Below, one piece after another: positions 44,501-52,875 of a stretch of DNA of 64,000 nt; the stretch's first letter is position 1, and each line of letters opens with the position of its first letter. The translations under genes and the position numbers were made by a program. Below the pieces are notes generated by a model. That model was not told where the DNA came from and did not search any database. It worked only from the letters and a program-made list of their open reading frames with translations. The stretch comes from Microvelia longipes (lineage: Eukaryota; Arthropoda; Insecta; Hemiptera; Veliidae). The DNA lies in contig JACMZG010001870.1 of NCBI GenBank assembly GCA_018340805.1, positions 21,875,159 through 21,939,158 of the forward strand. The letters run 5' to 3'.

Positions 44501-45860
44501 AAATAATAATGTATAAAAGGTCTGCGGCCGTGGTCGTATAAGGACTCGATTTTGGCATCGCAGGCAGCCCGTACTTTGATACGGTCTTAGTTTTTATGTA
44601 TATAATTTGTTATAAAAGATTTTGGCAACTTTAATTACCACTTTGATAAATGTGTATGTTAAATAGACTAGGAAACCATCTGAGGGGGTTCCCACAGGCT
44701 GAATACCTTGTCGGCCTGAAAGACCCTGATACAGACATTTTAATTTATTGAATTTTGTTATAATACTAAAGAATTGAAATGAAGTAATTACATATGAATA
44801 ATAAAATAATATTATTAAAATAATTTTAAGTAATATCCTTGTAGTCTCACTGTTAAATTGATAGAATTCACTCATTTTATATCAATTTAAAAAAAAATCT
44901 CTAGAAAATTAGGCAATAACATCAATGACCATTTCACGCATATGATATAATAAACTTAAACAATTAATAATAAAATAAACGCAAGCACAATAAAGGAAAA
45001 TGAGATGTAACTCTTACCTTTTCACTCAATAGTGTACTTTGATAACATAAATATATTATAGCAGCCATTGACTCAATAGTGAAGATTAACGCTATGAAAA
45101 CACCCGAGTCTATTTTCAACGTCTCAGAAGTTAGTGTAACTAATATCGAATAAATAGAAATAAGTAACGATAATACTGTCATCGCAAACGAAGATATGTT
45201 TCTTAGCCCAAACAATTCATCTGTTATAATTAAAAATTCATATAACATCGTATGCCGCTTTCTCAATTTAATAATTTGGTTGATATTTAACTTTTTTTCA
45301 TTGAAGTCGATGGTGATATCATTGCATAATTTTTCATAACACTCTTCTATAACGTTTAATATGAAAATAACTAGTAAAGTGTCACCGAAAGTAACAGAAT
45401 ATAAGTATGTATCTGAAATACCAGCAGCACCCGATATAAATCCATCATCCAATGCTATATAAATATAAGTAATAGCTTTTGAAAGTACACAAATAAATGT
45501 AATTAACAGTAACATATTAATGCGTTTTAATTTCGAAAAAATACAATCTTGACTTAAATTCAAGAACATTTCGTAATATTTTTGATTAGTTTTTAAATAA
45601 AATATCGTTTTAAATAATGGTATTTCTAAGTATAAAAGATAGATTCGATAGAAAGTGCTCAATATTGATGCGTTACCGTCGTATACGACACTGGAAAAGT
45701 CGTTAAAAACTAACTTTGGTAAAATGAAAATTGATATTAATATTGATACTACAACTCCTAAATACGACACATTTAATGAATACTTCAAATTTTGGTATTT
45801 TATTGAGTACGGAAATAATCCTAGGAATTTCAAATAAATAAAAATAAGCTTTTGCTCCAT
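37869..45860 (-). CDS. Insect gustatory receptor (7tm_7), 363 aa
   Basis: A ligand-gated cation channel subunit of the insect chemoreceptor superfamily. Complete four-exon model: 45018-45860, 42816-42884, 41177-41266, 37869-37958, all phase 0. The N-terminus (LIFIYLKFLGLFPYSIKYQN) and several hydrophobic segments in exon 1 fit a seven-pass protein. The C-terminal part has the family signature: VNLFLEDLNNQRVTI, then ANGFFEIGMPLLQS, split by a phase-0 intron before the last membrane segment, as is usual for these receptors. The TYhhhhhQF motif that normally ends the family is replaced by SFALVIGPP, and the protein runs on for about 15 residues. The receptor is probably divergent. A bitter, sugar or other class cannot be told. 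The protease gene follows about 0.8 kb downstream on the same strand. Confidence 0.87.
37975..38120. repeat. TA microsatellite
   Basis: A TA tract with several ATTATAATA breaks, directly upstream of the last gustatory-receptor exon in gene orientation. The acceptor lies only about 15 bp from the tract. Confidence 0.95.
38137..38180. repeat. 40-bp word shared with 54266-54305
   Basis: TTTTTTAAACAAGTTTTTTA then TTGGCAAAAGTATATA. An almost identical word occurs at 54266-54305, in an intron of insomniac. It may be the 3' end of an old retroelement. Confidence 0.5.
39476..39701. repeat. Two palindromes in a gustatory-receptor intron
   Basis: CCACAGACC-TCTAGG-GGTCTGTGG at 39476-39499 is a 9-bp stem with a 6-bp centre. 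CATATCACATGTGATATG at 39684-39701 is a perfect 18-bp palindrome. Between and around them GCCTGAAACATC occurs twice. Confidence 0.6.
40081..40860. mobile_element. Hairpin element, 780 bp, arms about 190-250 bp
   Basis: It starts GTTTAAACTGTTCAAGCTAG and ends with the reverse complement CTAGCTTGAATAGTTTAAAC. The inner arms share TTATGGAATTTTTATGGTA, GGCATTAGAGGAAGTA or its variant, and TTTAGCCAAGAACAGAAAAA. The left arm has lost about 70 bp relative to the right. The sequence outside the left end (39914, ACAGGGTGTTTCATATAAAG) looks like a transposon terminus without a partner. Transcribed with the gene, this would fold into a long hairpin RNA. Confidence 0.75.
40862..41165. repeat. Minisatellite, unit about 24 bp
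   Basis: GATGTTGACGGTATACATCACTGT and shortened variants repeat about 13 times. Units missing a few bases (TGAGTTGACG) alternate with full ones. The array lies between the hairpin element and gustatory-receptor exon 3. The frames it opens on both strands are artefacts. Confidence 0.93.
41177..41266 (-). CDS. Gustatory receptor exon 3 (family signature)
   Basis: The acceptor is TTTTGTCGACAG and the donor is GTATGT. The 30 codons are VNLFLEDLNNQRVTITANGF then FEIGMPLLQS, the most conserved part of insect gustatory receptors. Phase 0 on both sides. Confidence 0.9.
41435..41743. mobile_element. hAT-type MITE, 309 bp, with 8-bp target duplication
   Basis: The terminal inverted repeats are CAGTGGCGTAGCCAGG and CCTGGCTACGCCACTG, perfect over 16 bp. 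They are flanked by the 8-bp direct repeat ACACATTA (41427-41434 and 41744-41751). An 8-bp duplication and a CAGTGGCG-type end are hallmarks of the hAT superfamily. The interior has a TA microsatellite and a GGCTGAAGCC-rich part, and no transposase. Confidence 0.92.
41484..41551. repeat. TA microsatellite inside the 309-bp hAT MITE
   Basis: A TA tract with one ATATTATAATA break. Confidence 0.9.
41990..42095 (+). repeat. Microsatellite-bordering repeat, copy C
   Basis: It follows a G-run, ATATAT and GTATGTATG tract. GGGACACGATAACTTTCGAA, ATGAAACTTGGTTCAAAAAT and CAACCTTG match copy B at 13562 in order and spacing. Confidence 0.65.
42816..42884 (-). CDS. Gustatory receptor exon 2
   Basis: The acceptor is CATTTTTTCAG and the donor is GTATGA. 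The 23 codons read NIEIADKILNFDFDELSNKA then LHE, phase 0 on both sides, a short hydrophilic intracellular segment before the conserved C-terminal region. Confidence 0.78.
43365..43560. repeat. Degenerate tandem repeat, unit about 55-60 bp
   Basis: AAGGCGCATGG, GAGGGCGCATTTCTTGAAA, AATGCGTACCTCTC and AGAGCGCACTTCTC recur at roughly even spacing with GTAAGGG-like words between them. This is an old tandem repeat in the first gustatory-receptor intron. Confidence 0.5.
44206..44296. other. Possible right end of a hAT-like element
   Basis: On the minus strand the segment reads CAGTGATTTCCAACCTGTGG, which resembles hAT ends of the CAGNGGTTNNCAACC kind, next to CACGATCC palindromic sequence. I could not find the matching left end or a target duplication. 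Confidence 0.3.
45018..45860 (-). CDS. Gustatory receptor exon 1 (residues 1-281)
   Basis: The ATG at 45860 opens MEQKLIFIYLKFLGLFPY. The exon ends LLSEK before GTAAGA (phase 0). Hydrophobic segments include LGVVVSILISIFILP, INMLLLITFICVLSKA, FAMTVLSLLISIYSILV and VFIALIFTIESMAAIIYL. Confidence 0.9.
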
Positions 45861-46985
45861 ATTTTATAATTAAATTAATTTGCAATTTTCGCTTAAAAAA
45901 TGTTAATATGAAATTATTAATTAATTTTACATTTTGAATTTACCGTAATTTTACTTAACATATGTTATGCACGTTAATTAAGCTGTCTATTTTTAATTCA
46001 CAAGTTAGTACTGTGAACATTAGTGAAAGAAACTAAAGAAAACATACTACTCCCTCCACTAAAGTTTTTGTTGATCTCTACCTTGGCATAGTCCTTTTAA
46101 AAGGTAGAATCCTTGCAAAAGAAACCTCTTCCTAAAAATATTTTTATCACTCCACTAATTCTGTTTCCTACTTTCTAATTTTTAACGAATACTCATTAAA
46201 ATAATACTTCAAACCACAACCTAAGTTAATAGATTGAAAAATGACTTATTCTTTTCAAATTATGAAATATAATTTATTCCTAATAAATTATTATTATCTT
46301 TTAAATATAATTTACAATTTTAATAATATGCACCCCACTAAAGTAGCTACAAGGGTGTATAATTTAAAAAGCCATAGGTAAAAACCTGACTATAAATCAT
46401 TATAATTGTTTATATGTGTAATAAACTAATTACTACTGTGTTAATAACTAATTAAAAAAACTGTAAAGGGGTTCTTTATACTAAAGTGTACACTGCTGTA
46501 TACACAGATAAACTTTGATACTACTTTGGCAAATAATATCTTTTAATGGATGATGGATGCTTAAATATAGCTTTGAAGCCACTAATGATAAAAGCTTTCG
46601 AAGGTGTGAGTAAAAAAACATTAGGATAATGGTTGGAAACAGGTTGATTATTTATTACTGCAATATAAGGTCAAGTTAATGTCTTATGACATTGATCCTC
46701 ATCATTATGTTATTGCATTCCTTTATAAATACGTTGGTATTATTGCACTTACGTTGAATAATAAAATCAAATTATTGGTTTAACAGTCCATTTTTCAATG
46801 TTTTGCATCCTTGCCTCCTAATAAGAAGGGTGAGATCATTGCATTTGCTATTATAGGAAATATATTATAGGCATTTCCTGTATAGGAAAAGAAACTTCCA
46901 CTTTTATTTTTTGGTGATGACGTCATAATTAAGTTATTTAAAATGGTCTGATTGAGTTGAAGCCTGTTCCAATCGTTTTAGAATG
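45861..46985. other. Intergenic stretch upstream of the gustatory receptor
   Basis: AT-rich, no frames of note. It should contain the receptor promoter, but no defined element is recognised. Confidence 0.5.
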
Positions 46986-47043
46986 CCTACAACCAGGGGC
47001 GTTACTATATCATTGGGGCCCCCCAAGATTTTTCAGGGGCCCC

Positions 47044-47056
47044 CTATATATATATA

Positions 47057-47154
<98 letters not shown>
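47044..47154. repeat. TA tract followed by a T-run
   Basis: About 85 bp of TA repeat with an AATA break, running straight into about 27 T residues, inside the 1183-bp hAT element. Confidence 0.92.
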
Positions 47155-47764
47155 GTTAAATAAATATAATAGTCACCGAAAAAAAACAAGACTACTGTAC
47201 CTTAATGCTGTTACAAATTAATGTTTGAACATTTGAGCAGTATAATATTAACAATTCAGAACAATTAATAAATGATAAGTATAAGCTAAACTTAAAACGA
47301 CAATTAATTTATAAATTAGAAAACAATTAGCCATCTAAAAGAAGCAGCGAAAGAAAATAAGGGAATTAAGGGAAAAATATCTATAAATACAAACGAAATC
47401 AAGATAATATGGGGAGGGGGGTGTTATTAGTTGTCGCGAAACCTGTTTTTTTATCTTTTCATTGTATTGATGATTCTTTAAAATAAAATGACATAGGTCT
47501 TCCTACCAACTGCGGCCCTTGGGAGGTCCTTCCTTAATCAAACCTTGAAAAAGATTAATTTCAAAAAGTACCATATTATCTCTAATCAAGATAATAATTA
47601 TTAAATTAGTATTTGGATTCGCCATGCTTATCCTTCCTACTTCGGACTCACTTCATACGTCCTTAGAAGTTACAAGTCATTAATTTTATACTTGCAAAAC
47701 CTCACAGGGCCCACGATTTGATGATGATAAGATAGGCTATACTAGGATTAAACGGGTATATTCT

Positions 47765-48060
47765 AAATAACTCAAACAAGGCCCCGCGACAGGATGCTCT
47801 TAAGGGTCCCATTTTTAGGTGAAGAGATCATACAAAACTCAAACAAGGGGCCCCGTGATTTGATGCTCTAAAGAAATACTATACTAAGATAGTCTTACAC
47901 CCAGGGCCCCATTTTTAGGTGAAGAGAATGTATAAAACTAGGGGCCCCGCGACTGGATGCTCTTAAGAAAGACTATACTAAGATTACACCCAGGGCCCCA
48001 TTTTTAGGTGAAGAGATTGTATACAAATCTTTTAGGGGCCTCGTAACTTATTGATGTTAA
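47765..48060. repeat. Internal tandem repeat, unit about 75-100 bp
   Basis: GGGGCCCCGTGATTTGATGC or GGGGCCCCGCGACTGGATGC, then CTATACTAAGAT, then CAGGGCCCCATTTTTAGGTG and AAGAGA recur about four times with small deletions. It lies entirely within the hAT element. Confidence 0.8.
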
Positions 48061-48189
48061 GACAGACTGTACTAATCTCTACTGGGACATGGAACTATTC
48101 TATTAATAAGTTTACTTTTTTGTAGTTTATCTTTTTGGGGGCCCCTAACCGCTGGGGGCCCATAGTTACGCCACTGCCTACAACCTTAG

Positions 48190-48343
48190 GAAGCCTTTAA
48201 AGGCCCTTCCGCTTTTCAGGCCTGCTTAGCTTGCTGTGGTAGCCCTTTTGGTCTTATCTTTCTGGCATGAGGGTGGATCAAGAGGAAGTGGTTTCTCCTC
48301 CTGTAGAGGTCTACTAACCTAGACGTATTCATATATACAAGAT

Positions 48344-48396
<53 letters not shown>

Positions 48397-48735
48397 ATAT
48401 GTATGTATGATTATATTATATATATATATATATATTATATATATTATATATCGTTTGCGCCACTTGGGATGGTCATATTAAGATGAAACATGTCTTAATA
48501 GCTTTAGAATGCTATAAGAAGACTACTTTGCCGTCTTTTTGCTTTGCGGGTCTACTTCGCTCGCCGTAGTTTTATGGGAGCCTTTTTATGTCCTGTTTGT
48601 CTAGGACAGAAGGCTAACGAGAGCGGAACAAGAGGAAAGGGCCTCTCTTCCATGCTACCTTCCCTCCATCTAGCATTACTTAACTTAAAAAATATAGTAG
48701 AGGTCATTGACCTAGACGTATATATATATTTTTTT
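48190..48735. repeat. Two related segments either side of a TA microsatellite
   Basis: Segments near 48190-48335 and 48535-48735 share GCCTTTTTATG or GCCCTTTTGG-type words, an ACAAGAGGAAAGGG or TCAAGAGGAAGTGG block, and TAGAGGTC...ACCTAGACGTAT. Between them are TA tracts (48340-48452). They may be parts of one tandemly duplicated or rearranged element. Confidence 0.5.
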
Positions 48736-48754
48736 AGATTATCAATTATATATT

Positions 48755-49015
48755 TCATAGAGTTTTTCCTTGAAATTTTAAAAATAAAAGAGTTACATTG
48801 TCCGCATATATAGCAATTTGGCATTCCGCAAGGTGCAATGGTAGGTCATTAATATAACCTAGGAATGAAAGAGGCCCCAATATTGAGCCTTGAGGCACTC
48901 CCCGACGTAATTGGACCCTGCTAATGACTCTACCTGCATAGGTGTAAAAGGATTTATGCAAATCAATAATATGACTAGAGATCCCACTTACAGGGTTGCC
49001 TAGTAAATTTGACAA
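48755..49015 (-). pseudogene. Non-LTR retrotransposon RT fragment
   Basis: An 86-codon frame with the core of a non-LTR reverse transcriptase: VQLRRGVPQGSILGPLSFLG, YINDLP and, at the catalytic box, IYADN in place of the usual YADD. It is truncated at both ends. The substitution of the second catalytic Asp by Asn indicates that this copy is inactive. It resembles jockey-group elements most, but clade assignment from this length is uncertain. Confidence 0.85.
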
Positions 49016-49429
49016 TTGTGTGTTTTAATGTATAGCTAATATAAATGAATTGATTGATTTCAATGTGCAAAGGGAAGATGTAACACAGAGGTATGTTGCA
49101 GATTTATTTAATAGTGTGCTTTATTGTTTTACAGAGAAGAAAATGGTAAATTCAAAGCTTAGGGGACAGATTGCCTATTAATTTGTATGTCAAATTTATT
49201 GTCATGTGAGTATACCAAACTTTACCAAATATTTTAGAGCTTTTGGACTGCTATAAACTGTAATAACAATTAAATAGATGAAAACTCATTTTTAGCACTA
49301 ATGGAATAGGCGTCATGGCGGGAGTCATACCTTAGACCATGATCAAACCTGTTTCAAAGATTCCTGATTACAAAAAATGCATTTCGTAAAGTATACTATT
49401 TGTTTGTATATGTCTTTCTGGATAAATCT

Positions 49430-49500
49430 TGTAAACACAATATCTCTTGAACAGATATATATATATATATAATTGAAACTTCTATGTCTATGTTATGTTA
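49430..49500 (+). repeat. Microsatellite-bordering repeat, copy E
   Basis: CTTGTAAACACAATATCTC and TTGAACAG precede a short TA tract. The first words match copy D (CTTGTAAACACTCTATC, TTTCGAACGG). Confidence 0.4.
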
Positions 49501-49504
49501 TCTA

Positions 49505-49600
49505 TGTTTTTTTTGGGCCTGTGAGAGAATGAAAATGGTCGAGCACTCACCAGGTTATCTGGTTTCGAATCCTGGCAAGGACGATAATTTTTTATTTACT
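49505..49600 (+). other. tRNA-like (B-box) segment beside foldback copy 2
   Basis: TCTGGTTTCGAATCCTGGCA resembles the T-arm/B-box of a tRNA gene (GGTTCGAATCC), and is followed by a T-run. The same place beside foldback copy 1 (35400-35460) reads CTGGGTTCATATCCTGG and then a T-run. A tRNA-derived SINE piece fused to the foldback element is possible. Confidence 0.4.
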
Positions 49601-49603
49601 CTA

Positions 49604-50045
49604 TGTATGTTTATAACCACAAAATAATTCTGAGGGGTGGTCTTTTGGAATGCATGTTTCCGTGCTAAACAATCCATTTTTTGCTTGAGGTTCTGGTTTA
49701 TGATTTATAACTTGTTCAGTTATCCAATTATTAAGCACTACTTGTAACTCACTTTATCTATATTTTTCAAAGGGAATGCGCTAAAACCTATAAAGATAAA
49801 CACTAACTAAGCTTTAAATTAGTGCAAAGAATGGAATGAACTGCCAATTTTAGAGGCATAGTTTTGTATAACCAACAAGATAATTATGTGCATTTCCTTT
49901 GAAAAATTATTTACAAGTAGTACTTGATAATTGAGTAACTGCTCAAGTTATAAAGCATAAATCGGAACCTTAAGCAAGAAATGGATTTTCCTTTCCAAAG
50001 GAAATTTGCCTGGCATATCGACTACTGTGCCAGAATTTTTTATTT
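49604..50045. mobile_element. Foldback element, copy 2 (older)
   Basis: It follows copy 1 (35525-36158) block by block: CGTGCTAAACAATCCATTTT, GCGCTAAAACCTATAAAGAT, CAATTTTAGAGGCATAGTTT and TTGAGTAACTGCT. The arms have diverged and lost segments, so it is considerably older than copy 1. Confidence 0.75.
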
Positions 50046-52845
50046 TGAGATTTAAGTATTTTAAACATAGCAATACAATGTTTTGACACTATCACTGTAT
50101 AGCTTACAGTATGGCAGAGTAGTCAGATTTTCTTCAGGTAAGGGGAAGGTTCTTATATGAAATATAGGAAAAAATACTGTGTACAAGAGGGAAGGTTGCT
50201 GAGCCACAGATTTCTTAATGATGGAGTATGATTGATAGTTAAATGTTTACATTCAGACAAGCAAAGCGAGCTATTGGAAATATTGAGTTGAAAGTTTGGG
50301 GGTAAAGGGATATTGTCTATGGAAATATTACCTACTAAGTTTTTAAAATATTTTTTAAAAATGCTGCTGTTTCTATCAAAATTATTTGTAATGAAACTTG
50401 TCTATATACAAATAAATATTATTTTAAAATTACAAACGATTTAGTAAGAACCCTGAAGTCAACGATTATATGTAGTATACCCTATAATATTAATCAGTAT
50501 ACCACATAATTAAGGGTACCTATAATAATCTTTGCCTAAAGTAAACCTTGAGTAAGGAAAAATTAACATACTGTTCTTTATACTGATGTTTCTTAAAAAG
50601 AAAGGGTGATAAAAAAACCAAAATTACAAAAGCATATTGTCATTTAATAACAGAATTATGGCTCATAACTTACTTTCAATAATTAAATATAAAAAAAATC
50701 ATTTTATAATTTGTCTAATCTAAAAATGTATTTGTATCAAGACACCATTTAAATACATTTAAAAAAAATAATTTACATTTTTATAAACAAAACGTATAAA
50801 AAAGAAATATATATTTTTGGATTCATTTACAAATGTACAAAATGATGGTATAATATAAAATATAAATAAATATGAAAATAAAGATAGATAACTTTAAAAA
50901 TAAGGATATTAAGAGAGTATTGTATAAAGTAATCACTGGTACAAATTTATAATTAAATAATGAATTTTAAGTTTTGAAAATATGTGAGTAAAAAAGGTAC
51001 ATTAAAAAAAATTAATATATAAATTATTGTATCAATAATTTATTAATTATATTAACAATGAATCAAGAAGTTATTATGACACTTAATTGCTATAACTTAT
51101 TTTTTAAAAAAATATCAAACCCATATTGTTGATGGCAATTAATACAAGGTTAGAGGGAGGACTTAGCATTTCTTCATCAGAAATGCTTTCATTTATGTTC
51201 AAATTAAAAAAAATACAATAGACCGGGTTGATATTCATGCCTTCAAAAAAATAAAAAGTAACAGGACTATGGAATTAAATCATTTAAATAAGCAATCTTA
51301 AGAAACATTTTGATACTTACGATTTGTTGTTGTTTTAGTTATCTGTGTTGTTATGATTTGGTCATGTTAAATTTATGGGAAAATTAATAAAGTATTACAT
51401 AAAATCACTCTCCAATTTTTCAGCAAAAGCTAATATAAATGCAATTATGAAGTAACACATGGTAATATGAAGTAAAGAATTGTGTTCATAGAGAATTATT
51501 GACAAATAAATTAAAAAGTTTAAAAGTGGAAGTCAGTGTGTAACTGCTGACAGTCCTCCCTGTAAGCAATAATGTTTTATAATAAGGGTCATTTTCTGTT
51601 GAAAATTTCTTCAAAACAGATTTACTTTCACAATACTTCCCTTTTACCAACTTGATTAAGCACTTTGCAATACTATTTCAAAGTTAATGTTTACAAATCT
51701 AATTTATTTTTCTAAAATTTAAGGCAATTCAGCAATTTAATACCATCAAATGTTAGATTATGAATAATAACTGGAATCAAAGATAAAATAAAACTATCAG
51801 TGACTGCAAAAAACTTGAAACACTTAACTAAAAACCCAAATGAGATGAATAAATGATTTGATTTATGAAATGACACGAAAAAACAGACCAATTACCTCAA
51901 ACACGGTTTAATTTTTAATGGTAATACTTTTATTTTAAATAAAACCTTTTATTTATTTTTTAAATTAATTTTACACAAAAGAATTATTTTAAACAAAACA
52001 AGTAACAATTTATAGATACACATTTATAGATACATTAATATAATTTTCAGTTCAAAATTATCAGTAGGTAAATAATTAAAAATAATATGAATCAATAAAA
52101 TATAAATATTATAAATACCCTGATATAAAATTAAATAAATGAAAATAATAATAATTAAAATAAATAAAATACTTTTCTATTTGTTTATAAAACCTAATAA
52201 CACTGAAATCCTGAGAAAATTAATCCAAGCAGCTGTCATTAACTAGAAAAAGAAACAAATAAAGAATTATTAAAATAAATATAAATTGATAAGCAAACAT
52301 TAATCAATACATTTTAATCAACGCAATAAGGCAACTAATAAAAATAAAAAAAAAACAAGCATGACCCAAGAGTTGCCAGGCATAATGGTTTTCAACACCA
52401 AATCCAGGAGTAACAAAAGTGATTTTTGAGACCTTTAAAATAGTACTGGTATAAAAAGAGCAGGGTCATGTAATCCACTGATAACAAATATGTTTTTAGG
52501 CAGTAAGTTAATAAGTCTTTATTTTAAATTTACAAAACTAATAAGGTATAAGAATCACAGTGTATTGAATGGGAATTTGGCCTTCTATTAAATACATTGT
52601 GATAATGTAACTAATGCAGTTACCCAATAAAGTAACTCCTTATTTTTTTACAGTATTCAGATTTTTAAACAATATTTCCTCAAACTGATTTCAATTCTTC
52701 CACATTTTAAACTACAAAAAAAGTAAATACATAAAAATTAAAAAAGCAGTATGAAAACGAAAAAAAAACATGCTTGAAATATAACTAACCATAAATTACT
52801 GAGAGGGAGACTTCAAACATGAGGGATGACAACTGGATAGAAATT
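50046..52845. other. Non-coding stretch downstream of insomniac
   Basis: Very AT-rich. The insomniac 3' UTR (minus strand) must start at 52845 and could end near an AATAAA at about 52518-52523. Words at 52555-52625 (TATTAAATACATTGTG) recur at 55925-55990. Nothing else is recognised. Confidence 0.45.
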
Positions 52846-52875
52846 TTACATACGTGAGCCTATCTGCTGAAGAAC
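52846..52875 (-). CDS. inc: insomniac exon 5 (last 9 codons)
   Basis: The acceptor is TATTTTTAG. It encodes VLQQIGSRM and TAA, matching the conserved end of the family. Confidence 0.88.
   Translation of the reverse strand, partial: VLQQIGSRM

Larger units (their letters stand above)
46994..48176. mobile_element. hAT-type non-autonomous element, 1183 bp
   Basis: The ends are CAGGGGCGTTACTAT and ATAGTTACGCCACTG, imperfect inverted repeats, followed inward on both sides by GGGGGCCC-rich sequence. The 8-bp direct repeat CCTACAAC flanks it exactly (46986-46993 and 48177-48184). No transposase frame is present. The interior contains a TA tract, a long T-run and a tandem repeat (47765-48060). Confidence 0.92.

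Noticed and set aside
44594..44875. 93-codon minus-strand hydrophobic frame upstream of gustatory-receptor exon 2
   Set aside because: It lies in the intron, starts after the exon 1 donor and has no family motif; AT-rich chance frame.
48544..48824. Overlapping frames on both strands near the RT fragment
   Set aside because: They overlap repeated DNA and have no motif of their own; only the 48755-49015 minus-strand frame shows RT landmarks.
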